From Solea solea (taxonomy: Eukaryota; Chordata; Actinopteri; Pleuronectiformes; Soleidae), in NCBI RefSeq assembly GCF_958295425.1, contig NC_081140.1:8935698-8999697 (forward strand): a DNA stretch of 64,000 bases, written 5' to 3'. Shown one piece after another: positions 35,601 through 50,600 of the stretch. The first letter of the stretch is position 1, and every line of letters starts with the position of its first letter. Made by a program: the position numbers and the translations under genes. The notes below the pieces were generated by a model. That model was not told where the DNA came from. It was given only the letters and a program-made list of their open reading frames with translations, and ran no database searches.

Positions 35601-38600
35601 TATAGTACATATAATAGTTTCATACCTGCATCCTCTCCAGCATATCGAAGAAGTCTGCAGACTGAAAGAGACACAGAGGAACACTTTTAAAACAGGGTGT
35701 GACACAGCAAAACCTCAGCAAAATCCGCTGACACCAAACAAATGTTGTTCAGTACAACTACTCTGTCAGCACTCATTCATTTACACCAACATTTTAAGGT
35801 GGAACAAGAATGACATTGGTTGACTGTGTGTGACTCTCCTTCACAGCTGTATGAGGAGAGCAGGGTCACTCACACCCGTATGCTCACGCACTGATAAGCA
35901 ACCACTTCCTCACAGGGCAGCACTATGTCCACACACGCACTCACGCAGACGTGTATCCTTGACTGCATTCACACATTCTCCCACGGCAACGCGTAAACGC
36001 GCTGCGAGGGTGATAATGGTGCGGTCCGCGTGCCTTGTGTCTCCGTGCTTCCATTTTGGTGCAGGAACAATGTGTTAATGCAAAGTGAGCAGAGGAAATC
36101 TTGGCTTGTGCGTTCACAAACACTCATGGTCCAGAATCATTAACAATGCCACTACACACAGTAAACACAGTATTGCCTAAAAAAGAAAGAAACAAGTAGA
36201 GCAAGCACTCAGAGAGCGCAGGGCAGTCTCCCCACAGTTTCAACTCACAAGGTTAACAAAACAGGACTCTCTTCATCTGAGCTTGAATGGTAAAAGCACA
36301 CTGACTTACACCTGTCAAGGTGCTGCACCATAAAATGAAAAGCAAGAGGAACTGCAGGATAATGCCTTACCACTCTTTACGCAGTCTAGAGAGGTGAACA
36401 GAGGCTTGGCGTTTTATAGTCTCTTGAATGACGGCAGTAAAAACGCTACATGTCTTCGTTTTGACACCACTGCTGTAATAAATAAAATAATAAAGCCTCT
36501 TCTCGACACTGGTTACCTGCACTTTGGTATAAATCTGTCAGCGCAGTTCTACAGCCGCACACTACACACATGCACAACATGCTCACACTCACACAGAGTT
36601 AATATTAACCAGTTGCTGAAACATGATACAGCGATACAGACGGACCTGCAGAGTCAACACTAAATTGCCATATCTGTTAGATGTGTGCGTGTGTGTGTGT
36701 GTGTGTGTTGCAGCTTTAACATCTTCCTTCCTTTTGAACGTATCAGGTAACAACATTCTACTTTCAAAGACACTGATGCAGCTGGTCCTGATGGTGTTTG
36801 GGCTTGCTCCTCCTGAACTGCTGACAGTGTGCTCAATCATCAGTGACCAGAGGACAGCAAGGACAAGAGAAACCTCTCTTTCTCTTGGCTGCTTTGTCTT
36901 TTATATCTCAGCTTCACATTTGGCTTGTTTCTTCTGTTCACTTCTTTTGTATACTGCCTATCCCTCCTATAGTAGTGGTGGCAAAGACTAGTAGATGAAA
37001 AAGACAATAAAATTGTCTTTTTCACAATGTGGAGCTGAACAACTTGCTTTATACCATCATTACTGTGACAGACACTTGTGTGTGATACCTCCACTGACAC
37101 CACAGTCTCTTCAGTTTTAGGCTAACTCCGCCTCTAAGTAAAAAGCTGAGTACACAAATGTGTTTGTTACTTTGCCATCGATGGTGTAGTGCTAAAAAGT
37201 ACTTCCACAAGCTGCATTTCAGATGCTTTGGTGTTGTGAATGTCCGCTGAAAAGGTCGGTTTAGCTCGTTTTTGTCCTCCATTGTCACTAAAAAAAACAT
37301 TTTCTTTGAGTCTGTTTTTCGTCTCCCCCTCCCTGCGTTTTGTTTCCGTGGCATTTGCGTCTGGTGTGCAACAATCATGTGTAAAATGCTGGGATTTAGA
37401 TGGTTTGGACTTTGGTGGCTTTTTCTGTGGATTGGGTTAGTTTGCTCGCATGGACAAGCCCATGGATTAGGGTTTCCAACCATTGCGTAAAAAAAGGATT
37501 TGTTCCGTATTTGGAAGATAACCCGTACTGAACAGATATGGAACGCACTTTGTTCCTTTAAAAAAAAAAAAAAAAATCAAGTCAGTGCAAAACCACAACA
37601 AAACAATTACAGATTAGTCCACTAATGAAAGCCCTCTTGATCTATCTGTCATTCATTAATGACAGCAAATAACGGCAAATGGGGACTTTTAATTGGTGGT
37701 TTGATTCACTGTTGAGTCCTGTGTATCGTAGCAACAGAGATGTGGACGAGGTGTAAAGGTAAAATGTGACAGGAGGATACTGCTCAGACGACAAAAAAGA
37801 AGATTGCATATTTGGTTGATAGAAAGTGACATACCTAGAAAAACTATTGTACAACAGCAAAACTGCATCTTTTACTCAACTGTGAAAGTGAAAGTGTGTA
37901 GTTTGTAGGGGTAATGCAGCCTATGTAAGAGGCAGTATATCAGGTACATGAAATAAGCTGCTCAGTATAACCGAATCAGGAAGTTGGCAACCCTGCCATG
38001 GGGTGACCAGCCCAGTGACAGTTACCTGCTACAAACCTGGGGAACTATACAGCATTCAGGATGCCATGGTGGGCTTTGTTCCAAGCTGTGCTCACAGCAC
38101 CCTCTGCTGAACAACTTGGTAATTACTTAAAAGAGCCTGAGCACGTCTAGGCTGTACATTTTGAACTCAGACAAATTGTTAAAGTTTATCTAATGGGTCG
38201 ATTAATCATTTCAATAATCACTTATCAGCCGACTATTGAAAGAGTTGTTAGTTGCAGCTCTTTCCCACAGACTGTGAGACTTTAGCAATCTAATAAGATC
38301 ACTATAATGACACTGTGGATCTAGGAAACGTGGCTAAGACATCAAGTATGACGCACGCACATTGTACAATGCTGACAGCCATGGGATCTTAGGCTACGAT
38401 GCAAGGCATCTCCTACATCACCAGCTGCGACACAAGTTGGCCATGCCATGAGCACATCTTCGGATCATTTGCCTCCATTTTGCCCTGTCCCTTGTGTCCT
38501 CTTCTGTTACAATCATCATAAGTGTATGTCAGTGGTAAACTGTGGAAGATGATGGATCACACTCTGGCAATCATTCTGTATATGTACAGAAATCAAAGAA

Positions 38601-41600
38601 GAGGCAGAGGCACACAAACATTTATCCCACATACTGGCATTGTGTTCACGTTCAGCCTCCATTGACTGTGAAATGCTGATTAATACTTATTATTATTATG
38701 TCTAATACTTCATTACATGTTGCATTTTCACTGGCTAATTAGTAGCTGTATATAGTAGCAGCACATACACTGTGAGATAGTCCCAAGACCATGACAACAA
38801 CCGTCCTTGAACCACCATTAAGGAGACAAAATCAAAGAAATGACCACAGTTGTTTCTCATTGGGCATACTTCACCTGGGACAGCCCCAAAAGTATACCGA
38901 CGAGTCTTGTCCAATTTCTGCCTTATTTTTCCTTCTCTCTATGTCTTTCTGTTTGTATGTTCTCTCTCTGTTTCTCTCTCTCTTGCCCAGCAACAACATC
39001 AGCATCTCTTATCTCCCATGGCAACCTGATCACAGACCGCAGGCAGATGAGATCAGCTGCCTTCCTGAGTGACTGACACACTCGGTGGCTGCTAGAAATC
39101 ACACATATTCATGGAAAGCCACTAATGTATTCAGCTGCAACGTTGAAGGCAATAATTAAAGGAATATTACAGAATTTAACTGTATCAGAAAAACTCATTT
39201 AACACCGGTCTCCCTTCAGTCTCATGCTTTCACTCTCTCTCTCTTTGAATGCAGTTCACTTCTGCTTTCAACGTGCAGGAGCTGTGTTTGGAATAACTGT
39301 ATACCTCCACCAGAGTTTGCACCGTCATAAAAATGACTGCAGCACGATCCACAGACAGGTTTGTTTCTCCATCCCACAGCACAACTCCTTCTCTGGGTCA
39401 AAAAGGATGGTGGGTGGATGAGGGGGTGGGCCTCGTCCAGAACAGCTATAAAAAATACTCAATCCTACAGAATCCGTATAGTACAGCTTTGTAGCTGGAA
39501 ATGTGATATTTATATTGAGACACATAAGTTGTGAAGTTTGTGGGTTTGTGGGTTATGAAAGAAACTGCGTTTAGAAAATGCATAATACAGCTACAATACC
39601 GTCTGCAGTGTGTAGACTTACTGAGGAATCCTTCTAATATAATAATAATTGTAAGCCACATGAACAAGTTGGATCCCGAAGCAACTGAACTGCAGCCAGA
39701 GGCTTTTTGCAGGTCAACATGCCGAGACACACCGTAAGAGTATGTTCACTTTCAGTTTCTAGCTCAACTATTCAGAAATATTTTTTTCATATTTTTTCAG
39801 ACTTACCTCCACAACAGCAGCAAAAACATGCAGGCTTTTGCGTGCCCGTCTTCCTCTTCCTCTTGCTCTCGTCTACATACTACATAGTACTTCCCTCTCT
39901 CTCAGTTTAATTGTCTATTTTGGCTTTAAACACCTGAAGCGCAAACAGGAAAGTCAAGTTCGGAGGCAAACTGAATTGTTTGACGAAAGAGAACGAGTCA
40001 TTCCAGTCTCCAGTTAGTCTACACTCATATACACAACACACAAGCACACTCTGCAGGTCAGGTCTTGAGGGCTAACTGTCTCAGCACAAGTACTGTAAGT
40101 TATCAATGACAACACACCAATGCACACACACAAGTTTCAAAAACCCACATACAATTTGAGCAGCTAACCCTTCGACACATAACACCTAATCCTCAAATAA
40201 TTTTTTGCTTATACTAACCATAAAAGGGCCAGAAAATTAAGCTTTTGCCCATTTTCCCAGAATATCTTCCAGTGTCTGGCAGTTATTTACAATTTATTGC
40301 ATGTTAAATTAGTTTTATTTAGAAAAGTTGTACACGGACAACAGCTTATTGTAAATATTATTGACAATAACTTGTTTGAGTCTTTGTCTCAATGTGTAAA
40401 AACAAGCCAAATAATGCACAGGCGTTCTTCCAACTCTCTCCTCCGGCTTACTGCAACAATGCGAGTGAAATTACCATAATAACCACGTTGGCTTTAATGT
40501 GCAACTTGTCAGCTTTCAGAAACAGTTGGGATGTTTCCGATAGCACAAACCATCCTGTAAGTACCGGGATGCAAAGTGCACCCACGCAAACGTGTCGTCG
40601 GTGATACGCTCGGTGTTAAAGGGGCAAGTGATATAATCTATAATACATTAAATAAATTATATTCCAGTTCATATATATGCATTTATACGCAGCAGGATGA
40701 ATTGTTGGTGGAGTTAGATGGGGTGTTTAAACATTAACATTAAACATTTTCACATTTTAACTCTTTATTGCCTATCTGCAAACATAAAGGCAGAAACATA
40801 CACCAAACAGAGTGTAGAAGGTGTGTGACCCTTCTGTTTTCCTGCCAGTCTGGCCACCAAGGTCACTCCTCTTTATGGCCACTCTATTCAAAGGGCAATT
40901 ATGCCATTAGATATGTTGTGTAGCAACGACATGTAGCCTGTGCATTTATGACGTGAATGTTTTTGTATTAATGAACGGTGAATGATGCAGCAACTGAACA
41001 GCAAAACACAGTGACACAGTTGACACAGTTGCCATGTTGGGGAGCATTGGAGACCTTTTTTTTTATTATTATGTTTTAGTTTGTGTTGAATGTGTAACAT
41101 TAAGGAGGGTTTATTGGCAAATAAACTAAGTATGTTTGTATAATTGTATAATAACTATAATACCTACCAATTACCTGTAAAATAAAAAGGGCTTGGTTTT
41201 CCTTGCCTTAGAATAAGCCTTTTATATGTACATTGGGCAACGGCCTATGAGTGGAAGCTTACTATGTAAACAAAGGCGAACAAAGTCCTGGCTGAAATGC
41301 AAGAGCCACTATAGTTCCCCAATCCCCGTGGGAAATGAAAGGATGAATGGAGGCGTCCTCTGTTTATTACAATCTGCAGTCTCACTCATTTTAACACACG
41401 GAATCTTTAAATATTACTGCATTTTTGTAAAACCGCATGTGTTTACCTACAAAATGAAAGTCTTGGATTTGACAAATGTGGTGAATATGTGAAATTATTG
41501 CTTTCAGTGGGTAGGTGGTTGATCATTGCCAGGAATAGGCAGCACACTGTGAATGAAATTGAGGTCTTACAGCTTGACATATGTATTTTCTCTCACATCT

Positions 41601-44600
41601 TTCAGTCTTTATCTGACAGTCAACAAGCTTCCCTTGTGCATCTTACAATCACTAAACATCATTACACTGCCTGTGTTACCTTCAGCAACTTCAATAATGG
41701 CTTCATTAAGAGTGACATCCTCCACAATTTAAATTCTTTATTAAACTCATTTTCGTTTCTTTTAGAAAACCTCTTTCTTTGTATTGTCTTCATGATGCCT
41801 AGATCTCATGTAAAGCACGTTGCCTTGGCTTGTATTAGTAGAGACTTGACAAGAAATATGATAACACTTAACAGTATATGAACAACGTGGTAATAGTAAG
41901 GTAAAATGTCAAAATATTACAGTAATATCATCTAATGTGGTTTCCAGCATGGTAATAAAAAGGGTCATATTTTTGTTAGAGGCGATATAATCACACTAAT
42001 GACTGTAGTAGTAAAATCAAGGTAATTGCTTGGTGGTGAGAATTAGTAGAAGCTGTTATAAAGTTAAAATTCATCCTTGCTCATGTCCGATGCAGACAAG
42101 CTGTTACTTGGTGATCACCACAGAAATAAGATGGTCTTACCATAATATGATTTCCATATTACAATATCACTTCCAAGATATTACCATATTGTTACTGCAC
42201 TGTGTTGCTAAGTGTTTCCTAAAGCAAAATGATGAAGCTAAAAATATGGCAGTGTCACAGAGCACAAGCCACTGCCCACATCAATGGCTCCGATTGCCCT
42301 AGGATTCAGGATTCATACCATGCAGACACTGAAAGACCAGATTGCTCTAGCATGGAGGAGCAGTTACAAAAGGTAAAAAAAAAGAAAAAAGAAGTAGCTG
42401 TGTTTACTATCTGTGAGAGCAATATTGGACATAAATGATGTAGCATCTCACTCAAGGAGAAATTACTAAATCCTGAAGACCAATTTATTCCAAAGACCAA
42501 AAATGTGTTTGATTTGAACCAGTTCCAATGTTGATTAATGATCAGTGTAAACTAAAATAGTGAGATAAGACAGCTTCACAGAAAAAAACCTACTTGCTTT
42601 ACTTGACATTTAGTCACGTCATGTGTGTCACGCTGTGAACTTTAAGTCGTTGCGACACTGCATTCTGTCACTGTCTCTGAACTGCTTTGCTTTGCTGAAA
42701 TAGCTTCTCAATGGAGTATCACAATTGATATGATTTGTAAATGACCCAAAGGTCTAAAGGGCAGAGCGTGTCAAAGACAAAGTCTGTAAATCAATGGATT
42801 TGTATATGTGTGTGCACATCCACACTAATGAGCATGTGAGTCGTACCTTCATGGTGGGCGGTGCAGTGCGGGGCGGCGATGGTGGACATTCTCCCAGTGG
42901 GACGCTGGAAATATTCAGCTGCTCCTGTTTCCTGCAGAGCAAAGGACGACACAAGGTGGATTTATTGACGATCATGTCCATGACGATAAAAATGTTACAA
43001 ATTTTATTAAAGGTCACATGTCCTCAGAGGCGTATGGACCGTCACTATTTCTCCTCTCAAAGACTGAAACAGCCTCTGACCTGATAATAAAACATGGCTC
43101 TAGGGCTGCAGAAATGAATTGTGAGTCAAGTATTAAATTAATTGACAGCTTTTTTTTTTCAAACCAATTAAAGAATGTGAGTTTTTTTTTCTTTAATACA
43201 ATTAATACAAATTCTAATTTTAGCTTCTAAAATGTGTATATTTTCAGTGTTTTTGTTCCTCTGACAGTTTTTGGTAAAACACTGATCAATACACAATTTT
43301 GAAAATAGTAATTAGTTGTAGTCCTGCATGACGCATGTGTATTTATATAAATGAACACATTTTGCTCTACTTTGATCATCCTATACCTACTATCCAGCTG
43401 TGCTCTCTACAGATGTTGCTTCACTGTAATGTCTCTATGTTTCTTACATTACCTTCTGAAATTAAAAATACGGCCAAATCAACTGCAGTAATGCTAAAAA
43501 TAACACGCTATTTATGCAGTTCATCCAGTTTATTTAGCTCCTAAAGTGAGTCAGTGTGTCTGCTGGACATATGCGGTTAAGTATCAGGTCGCTCTCTGTA
43601 GAAAGGAGCTGTCAAGGAGATTTTAAGAGTAGTCCTTAGGCACTAAAAGCCTCCTCTCCACTATTATGGCCCTTCGTTGTGACGTACTCGAAGGTATCAG
43701 TGCAAAAAATGATCTCAGATGTTAAACGTTGACCTGCCACTGGGAGACAGCAGGAGGATTATCTCATATAATGTGGAAAGAAAGTCTGGCAGCTGTTGCA
43801 GCATATTTCGTCTTCATCATTTACCTACATATAGATGCGTGGTCTTCACTCCACCACTCTGCATGTGATTCTCTAAAAAGGAGATTTTGTGCTTGTGTCT
43901 TTTTGTAGTGATTATAATTTTTGTTGTCTCTCTCAAGTCGCCACATCACACCACCGCTCCTGGAGGGGTTTTACAAGCATTGTTTTCCAGAGATTATCCG
44001 GCAAGCCAACCAGTCTCCTGCCACTACAATAACGTTTACTTATTTTTACCACTTTCCTGCAGTCTACACTAACACTACAACCTCAAATATGATGCTTAGT
44101 GACAGGCAACCGAATGTTTTATCTAAAACTATTCCAGCTTGTGAAATGTGGACTGGTTTTTATAAACAGTTTATGTCTAATATCATATCCACGTTTTCCG
44201 CTGGTCTTCTGTCGTGTGCACTGCATTCCTAATGTGAAACTCTTTTCCATGTTGACGGAGAAAACAGAACTTGTGTCATGTTTTACAAGGCTTGGACATC
44301 CAGCACGTGTGTGCTATGCACGGTTAAAGCAAAGTGGAACGATGTAACCCGTCCCTTCAGATTTAATGGATGCAGAAACATGAGGGTTTTAATTGAGTGT
44401 TTATGTGAAATTAATACCACACATCCCTTCTTTCCACTCATTAGTGGGAGGCGCAACAGCTTGTTCTCTACCCTTTTATGTAGCTAGAAAGAGAATTTGA
44501 GTGGAGCCATGAACGAAAACAAGACCTTTCTGCTACTGTGGAATACATTTTTCATGTTGACAGCCACAGTCTTTCGATTTTTACTGACACATCCAAAAAA

Positions 44601-47600
44601 AAAGGAGTAAAGTCACAGACGAAGCACAGCAGTCTGCAATAGTAACAGTATTAGCTGGAGGCTAAGTTGTTAGTACTATTCAATCCAAGTCTTCCTTCTA
44701 CCCATGAGCTTAAAAATATTAATTCTTAAAGCTGGCAGAGCATAAACTTGGTTTTCTTGCGTGGATTTCACCATTGTTTTTCTCACTGTTGTTTTCTTCT
44801 TCTGTGTACCAGCTTCTTCTTTTTATTTCTGTGAACTGTGCATTGATTTCTGTGAACTGCTCAGAGTATCTTGGCCAGTTTCTGTCCTAGTGTATGGATA
44901 CACGCACAAGTAATTAGACTCCCAACCACATTATCTGGATGTGTTAGTCCAACTTTGAGAAATTCAATTTTCACTCAGCCTAACATGGTGAAATGTATTT
45001 TAATAGCCTGGTTTTAGTAGGACAAACTCAAAAATATTTTCTTTTTGTAATGTCACATAAACTACTACTACTAACCGGCTGTGTTCCCTTGCATGTTTGA
45101 TCAACGTAGCCAAGGATGGACAATGTTTGGATGAACACAAAGTATTTTTGAATATTGTTCTTCATGTTTGTTCTCAGTCTGAAGGTCAGGAGGAGAGCAT
45201 CAGTTTTCTGCCACTGACCTGTGAAAAGTAAAAGCTTGTTTTAACCACTGACCATGACACAGTCACCTGCTGTGTGAATCTACAGCCACCCTGTGTGGGC
45301 ACAAGGATGGACGACACCTATTCCACTGTCTCACACACTCACTCACACCTGCGCACATAGAAATGCTATTTGCCACAAGTGTGTGTCCACAGGAGACGGG
45401 GATCAGACGCTGCTGTCCTTGCAGCCTGGATGACTCCTCTGCAGTGAAACAACAACTACGTCACAGAGACTGACCTCACAGCAGGAATTGGGGGGGGGGG
45501 GGAAGCAAAGAAACAATTTCAGAAGAGCAGGTCATGTAGGGAGTGAGTTGGAAGTATAGGAAGCAGGTTAGATGAGATGTGCAGCCAAGGCTTTAACACA
45601 TGTGTCATCAGATTTTTTTGATGAACACTAATGTTCAGGCGGTGCACCGTTTATTCAGGGAGAGAGTAAATAAGGACAAGGTGGTGGTGGATAGGTGAGA
45701 AGTACCATGGCCCTCTCATGAGACAGAAATTAGTTTCCCTTTTTTTTTCTTCTTGCTTATTAAGATTACATTCAAGTCTAAAAACATAATAATTAAACAA
45801 AAAACACACACACAAAAAAAGAATGTTGTTTATCAGGTTTATTTCCTGAAGCCATGGTCACTACATTAATATTTATTAGATTATTTTTATTGAAAATATA
45901 TTGTACAATCACCTCACCACCAAGTTTCATACCTATAGAGTGAATTATTTTATATAAAGGACATAAAGTAATATTATTTTACAGAATAATTTAAGTTTAA
46001 TTCTGTTATAAAGTCAATTTACATGGTGGACTCGAGTGGAACAGCTTGTTGGTCTTCCACTGTCCAACAGTGGTCTGAAAAAGGTTCCTGGGACTGAAAC
46101 TCTGGGAAACCTGTACAGTTAAACAAACATCCTACTGAGCTAATGTGCTAGTACTACCACTGCCACAAACTTACATCATTGTAATACACAGTAGACAGAG
46201 TAGATAGACTTTCTCTAGCTCGGCACGCTGCCAAGAACAGTGAAGTCACCCCTGAAAAAACCCAATCCTCCAAAACATTGAGCATGCTCTCCATAGGGTT
46301 TCAGAAAAAAAGCTGCTACTGAGTGAATAAAACAGAACTAACTCAAATCGAGCACCTGGCACCTGGGGCTAAGACTGAGTGGATGTGAACCTGCTGGGCA
46401 AAAGTAGGCCAGATCTTGCGCTGCATCTACAAGTAGTACAAGATGTACCTTTCTTGTGTCAGTAATCCTGCTTTTATTTATCCAGCGTTAATTACGGTTG
46501 GTTCAGCAGTGATTGCATCTGCACGATCATCATGTTTGTCGAATGATAATTGTAAATGTGTGTGTGTGTCTTTGAGAGAGAAGGGGGGAGGGGTGACCCT
46601 CAAGATATGATTAGGGGACAGCTGGACTTTGGACGCAGGAACAGACACATTCCCCCCCATGATAGACAGATCGCAAGCAAGCATGATGAGAGGATGGAAG
46701 CAGGACATCAGGGTGACAGAGGATATGGACCGATAATAAAAGAGCAGAGGATAGAGAAGGAAACCTCAAGGATGGGGTAAAGTATAGGTTTTCAGTCATG
46801 AATCCTCTTCCAGAGCCTCACTGTGTATTCCTGTTTCCAGTTATGTTAGGCTTAATATTTGTTGTGAAACTTGATAAGGAGCCTGGTCTCCATGCTGATT
46901 GGGTAATTACACAACTGATGGCTTCTCTAATGGAGTTAATACAGCAGTAATTGGACACAGAGAAAAGGAAAAGGATTAGGACTGTAAAGAGATTGAAAGC
47001 TCGGAGGGCAGGAAACATATGATACTGTGGAGGCCATGGACCCGTCAACCTCAATATATATATATGAATGGAGACTGAGAGTAAAGTAATTAGCAATAGC
47101 ACATATTGAGCATGACAGTTACAGCTCTGATAAGCACTTTCAGAGGTTGATGTTACAGAGGAAGACACGGGTTCACGACCTGGTTCGACCGAGGGCCTTT
47201 CTGTGTGGAGTTTGCCGTTTTCTCCAGGTACTCTGATTTCCTCCCACGGTCCAAAAACACTCTAAACTGACCATAGGTGACCACCAGTCCATCACACCAT
47301 AATCTGCTACATTATGAGCTACACTTGAGTGCTGCCAGCATCGTTTTAACCTGTTTAAACGGCAATTTAAATGACTATCACTTTGCATTCCTGTCCGTCC
47401 TCCATTTCCCTTGTATTATCTGTTGCTGTTACAAAGTCAACTGCACTCTGAGGTAAGAAATGGGTGTATGACTCAGCTGTCCAGTGGGAGAGTGTACAGG
47501 CATCCCAGATATGCACAGATATGTGCAGAGGTCAGGGGAGCAATAATTAAAAGGCAACTGCGCTGCAAGTCACCGGCTGCTTCCTTTGGGAACCTCTCTC

Positions 47601-50600
47601 TCAACCGGGATATGAATAGATACAAAGATGACAGCAGGCAAGAGATAAGACCGTCCAGCCAGACAAGATGAAACACTTCTTATTATCAACAGGAGGAGGA
47701 GACACAGACAGTGAGGGGGTGATGATGAGGAGGAGAAGACACCAGAGACACGCTGTTTTTCTACATTTGTTTAGAAAAATGTCCATAAAGAATTGGTCCT
47801 TCGTCTGTTGAGCTGGCAGGTACAAATATGAGGGAGTAAAGGTGTGTTTCATTTAGTTTATGTGATAATGGCATAGAGGAAAATTAATGGTGTGTGTGTG
47901 TGTGTGTGTGTGTTTGTGTCCACACTTTAATAAACTCCAAAACAACTTCTTCTTAGGACCATGATGATCGACGCACATGCACAAATTGCAGCCAAGTTTT
48001 GTCCTTATACTGTATTTTACGTCAGTGCAAGTCACACATGCACCTATGAGTGTGTTTTAGTGATCACTACAGTTTACCACAGGTAGTTAAATTTGCTGTC
48101 AGCCCTATCTTTTTTTCGTGATTTGCTTGCCGTGAAGGGTAATAAAAATCCTTCATCTTTCTGCTTCCATGTTTGTCTTTTTTTTTTGCGTTTCGACCTT
48201 CCTTGTTAGTTCACATGACTCTTCTCTCAATTATTAATGCAACCAATTAATCTAAAATGTTAGACTAAAATGACAGCAGTGAAGGTCACACCCACTACAG
48301 ATACACACAGTCCCACCCAAGCAAGACTGAGTCTTTGTTCCTCCCACGTTAATTAAAACACACACAGACACATTATATGTGACCTTAAAACATGCCTTAC
48401 CCAAATAATAAAGTTTTATTTTTTTAATGGGCCTTGCTTTTTTCCCACGACAGACAGACAGACTCACTGTCTGAAAGTGTGCTTTATGTTGTATGTGGAC
48501 AGCTAACAGTGAGACAGTCACTTTACTGTGATGAGTAAGACTGTAATGTATACACATAATGTAAATAAACACTATTGTTGCTATAGCAGAGTGACAGTGG
48601 CTAAATACAGTTACTCTGAATCGTTTATCTATATTATTGGGAGGTCCTGACCTAAGAGTGTACTTTACAATGACATAATTGGTTGTGATCGTACACAACA
48701 CAATACATAATACAAAGCTGTTCTTCTGGGAACTTGTGCTACTCTTGTTTACTTTCTGCCATTTGGAAACTCTCAGTGAATTATTGTGTGGTAGTAAGAC
48801 ACAGTAAGAGCATCTTCTCCCCAGCTCATTCTTGTTTCACCCTCAACACTGTGCAGTGGTAATGGAGAAGAATATTTTGAAGCATTCAAATGTATTTCAG
48901 TAGGTTTACAGTCTGCATCAGGTGTAGCTTTAAAACTTTTTATTGAGGGAGATGTTTTTTGTCCTTTGTCACTGTGCTGCACTGCAGTGAAACACCTCTC
49001 TCTCCATCAAATGGCATGAATTCCATAAATCCTGTCTGAGCCTATTCATTTTCTAAAAACCACTTCCTCTTTATCATAGCTCAATCTCGCCCCAGTTCAC
49101 TGACTAGGGGCAAAGGGAAGAAATATAGAGTTAAGTGTCTGTCAGATGACATTGAATACTTCTCTTCTCCACCACTTCAGACTAGCAGATAACCACGGCG
49201 GTGCAGAAAGGTCCCCAAGAAAGGGAGCAGAGATATGAAGACAGAGAGGGAGCGAAGCTGCGTGAATGGATGTCAGACAGAGAAAGAGAGAAGACCACAG
49301 AGCGAGGTATGGGGTGAGAGAATAAATGAATCTTTGCAGACTAAAAATAGCCTTCTCAATCACCAGCGCAGAGCGGGGTAAAAAGGGTTGTCTTGGGTAG
49401 GTCCCTGGACACTTGTTAGAAACAATACTATCTCATCCATTACACCCCAAGACACGGCTGCCAGTCACACACACATGCACACAAACACAACACACACACA
49501 TTTGAACAAAGAGAGTGAAGAGAGTCATGTGAGTTCAAGTGCAATCACGAATATGTGTGTGGGATTTTACTTGAAAATTAGGTTCAGCCTCATTTCTGTG
49601 GTTAAGTTGAGGGCTAAGGTTAGGTTAAGGGAGGTAACTTCAGGTTAATGCTTTTATGTATTTCGAAGGACAACAAAGCAACCACAGGAGCCATGCTAGG
49701 CCAAGCGATCTAATTTGTATCACAGCAGGTATGAAACATACAGACCCACAGCACGATCCATCTCACCGTCCCCTGTTTGTTTTTCTGTAAATGCCACATG
49801 AGTCAGACGTATACAGCCAATAAAACGATTTTCTCTGTCCGATTGCCTGTCTTAGTTAGACTAAGGCCTTAGCTCGATTAAACTGTACACATACTGACTG
49901 ACCTTGTTCGGGCCAGTGGTCCTTATTGAGACCAAAACCTGGTCCTAAAGAGGCAGAACCTCATTTCTGATCAACTGGTTAAGTTAAGGGCTAAGGTTAA
50001 TTAACTGCATTAACTGGTTATGGTTAAGGTTAGGGACAGAATGGAAGTCAGTGTGAGTCCTTACAAGGGTAGGTGTGCAAACGTCTGTGTTTGTGTGTGT
50101 GCGGTATCAACCCACCATGACAGGGTAATCACAAAAGCAGTGAAACGCACAAGAACATTAAAAGAGGGAGCAATTAAGAGAAGAGAGGGAAAAGTAGAGG
50201 GAGAAGTCAAAATGGAAATACGAGTGAGTCATTGAATAAAAAGCAGCTGTGTGAAGGAGCAGGAGATGGGTTTGACAGTGACAGGAGAGACGGGGCGAGG
50301 AAAAACTTTGTAAGGTATCCAAGGAAAAAGCAACGGGGCAGACTGCTGTAAAACACCAGCTGAGGTTAAGCTGTTTTCTAAAAACAGTGCAAATGTTTCA
50401 TCTTCCATCTGCTGCCATAAAAAAAAGGATCATCCGAGAATCAGTTACCTACAGAGAAACTAAAAATGAAGAATATCTGAAGGAAATGCAGCAACACTAT
50501 TTTCCTTCTGGGTGACATGAAAGCGAGATGAAACATTCAACCTTCCTGGAGCAGTGATAATCACAACTGTAACTGGACACAGAAGGTCTGTATAGAGGTG

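Noticed and set aside
36623..36991. 122-codon plus-strand frame with hydrophobic stretches
   Set aside because: It contains translated (GT)n as Val-Cys repeats and has no splice or family support.
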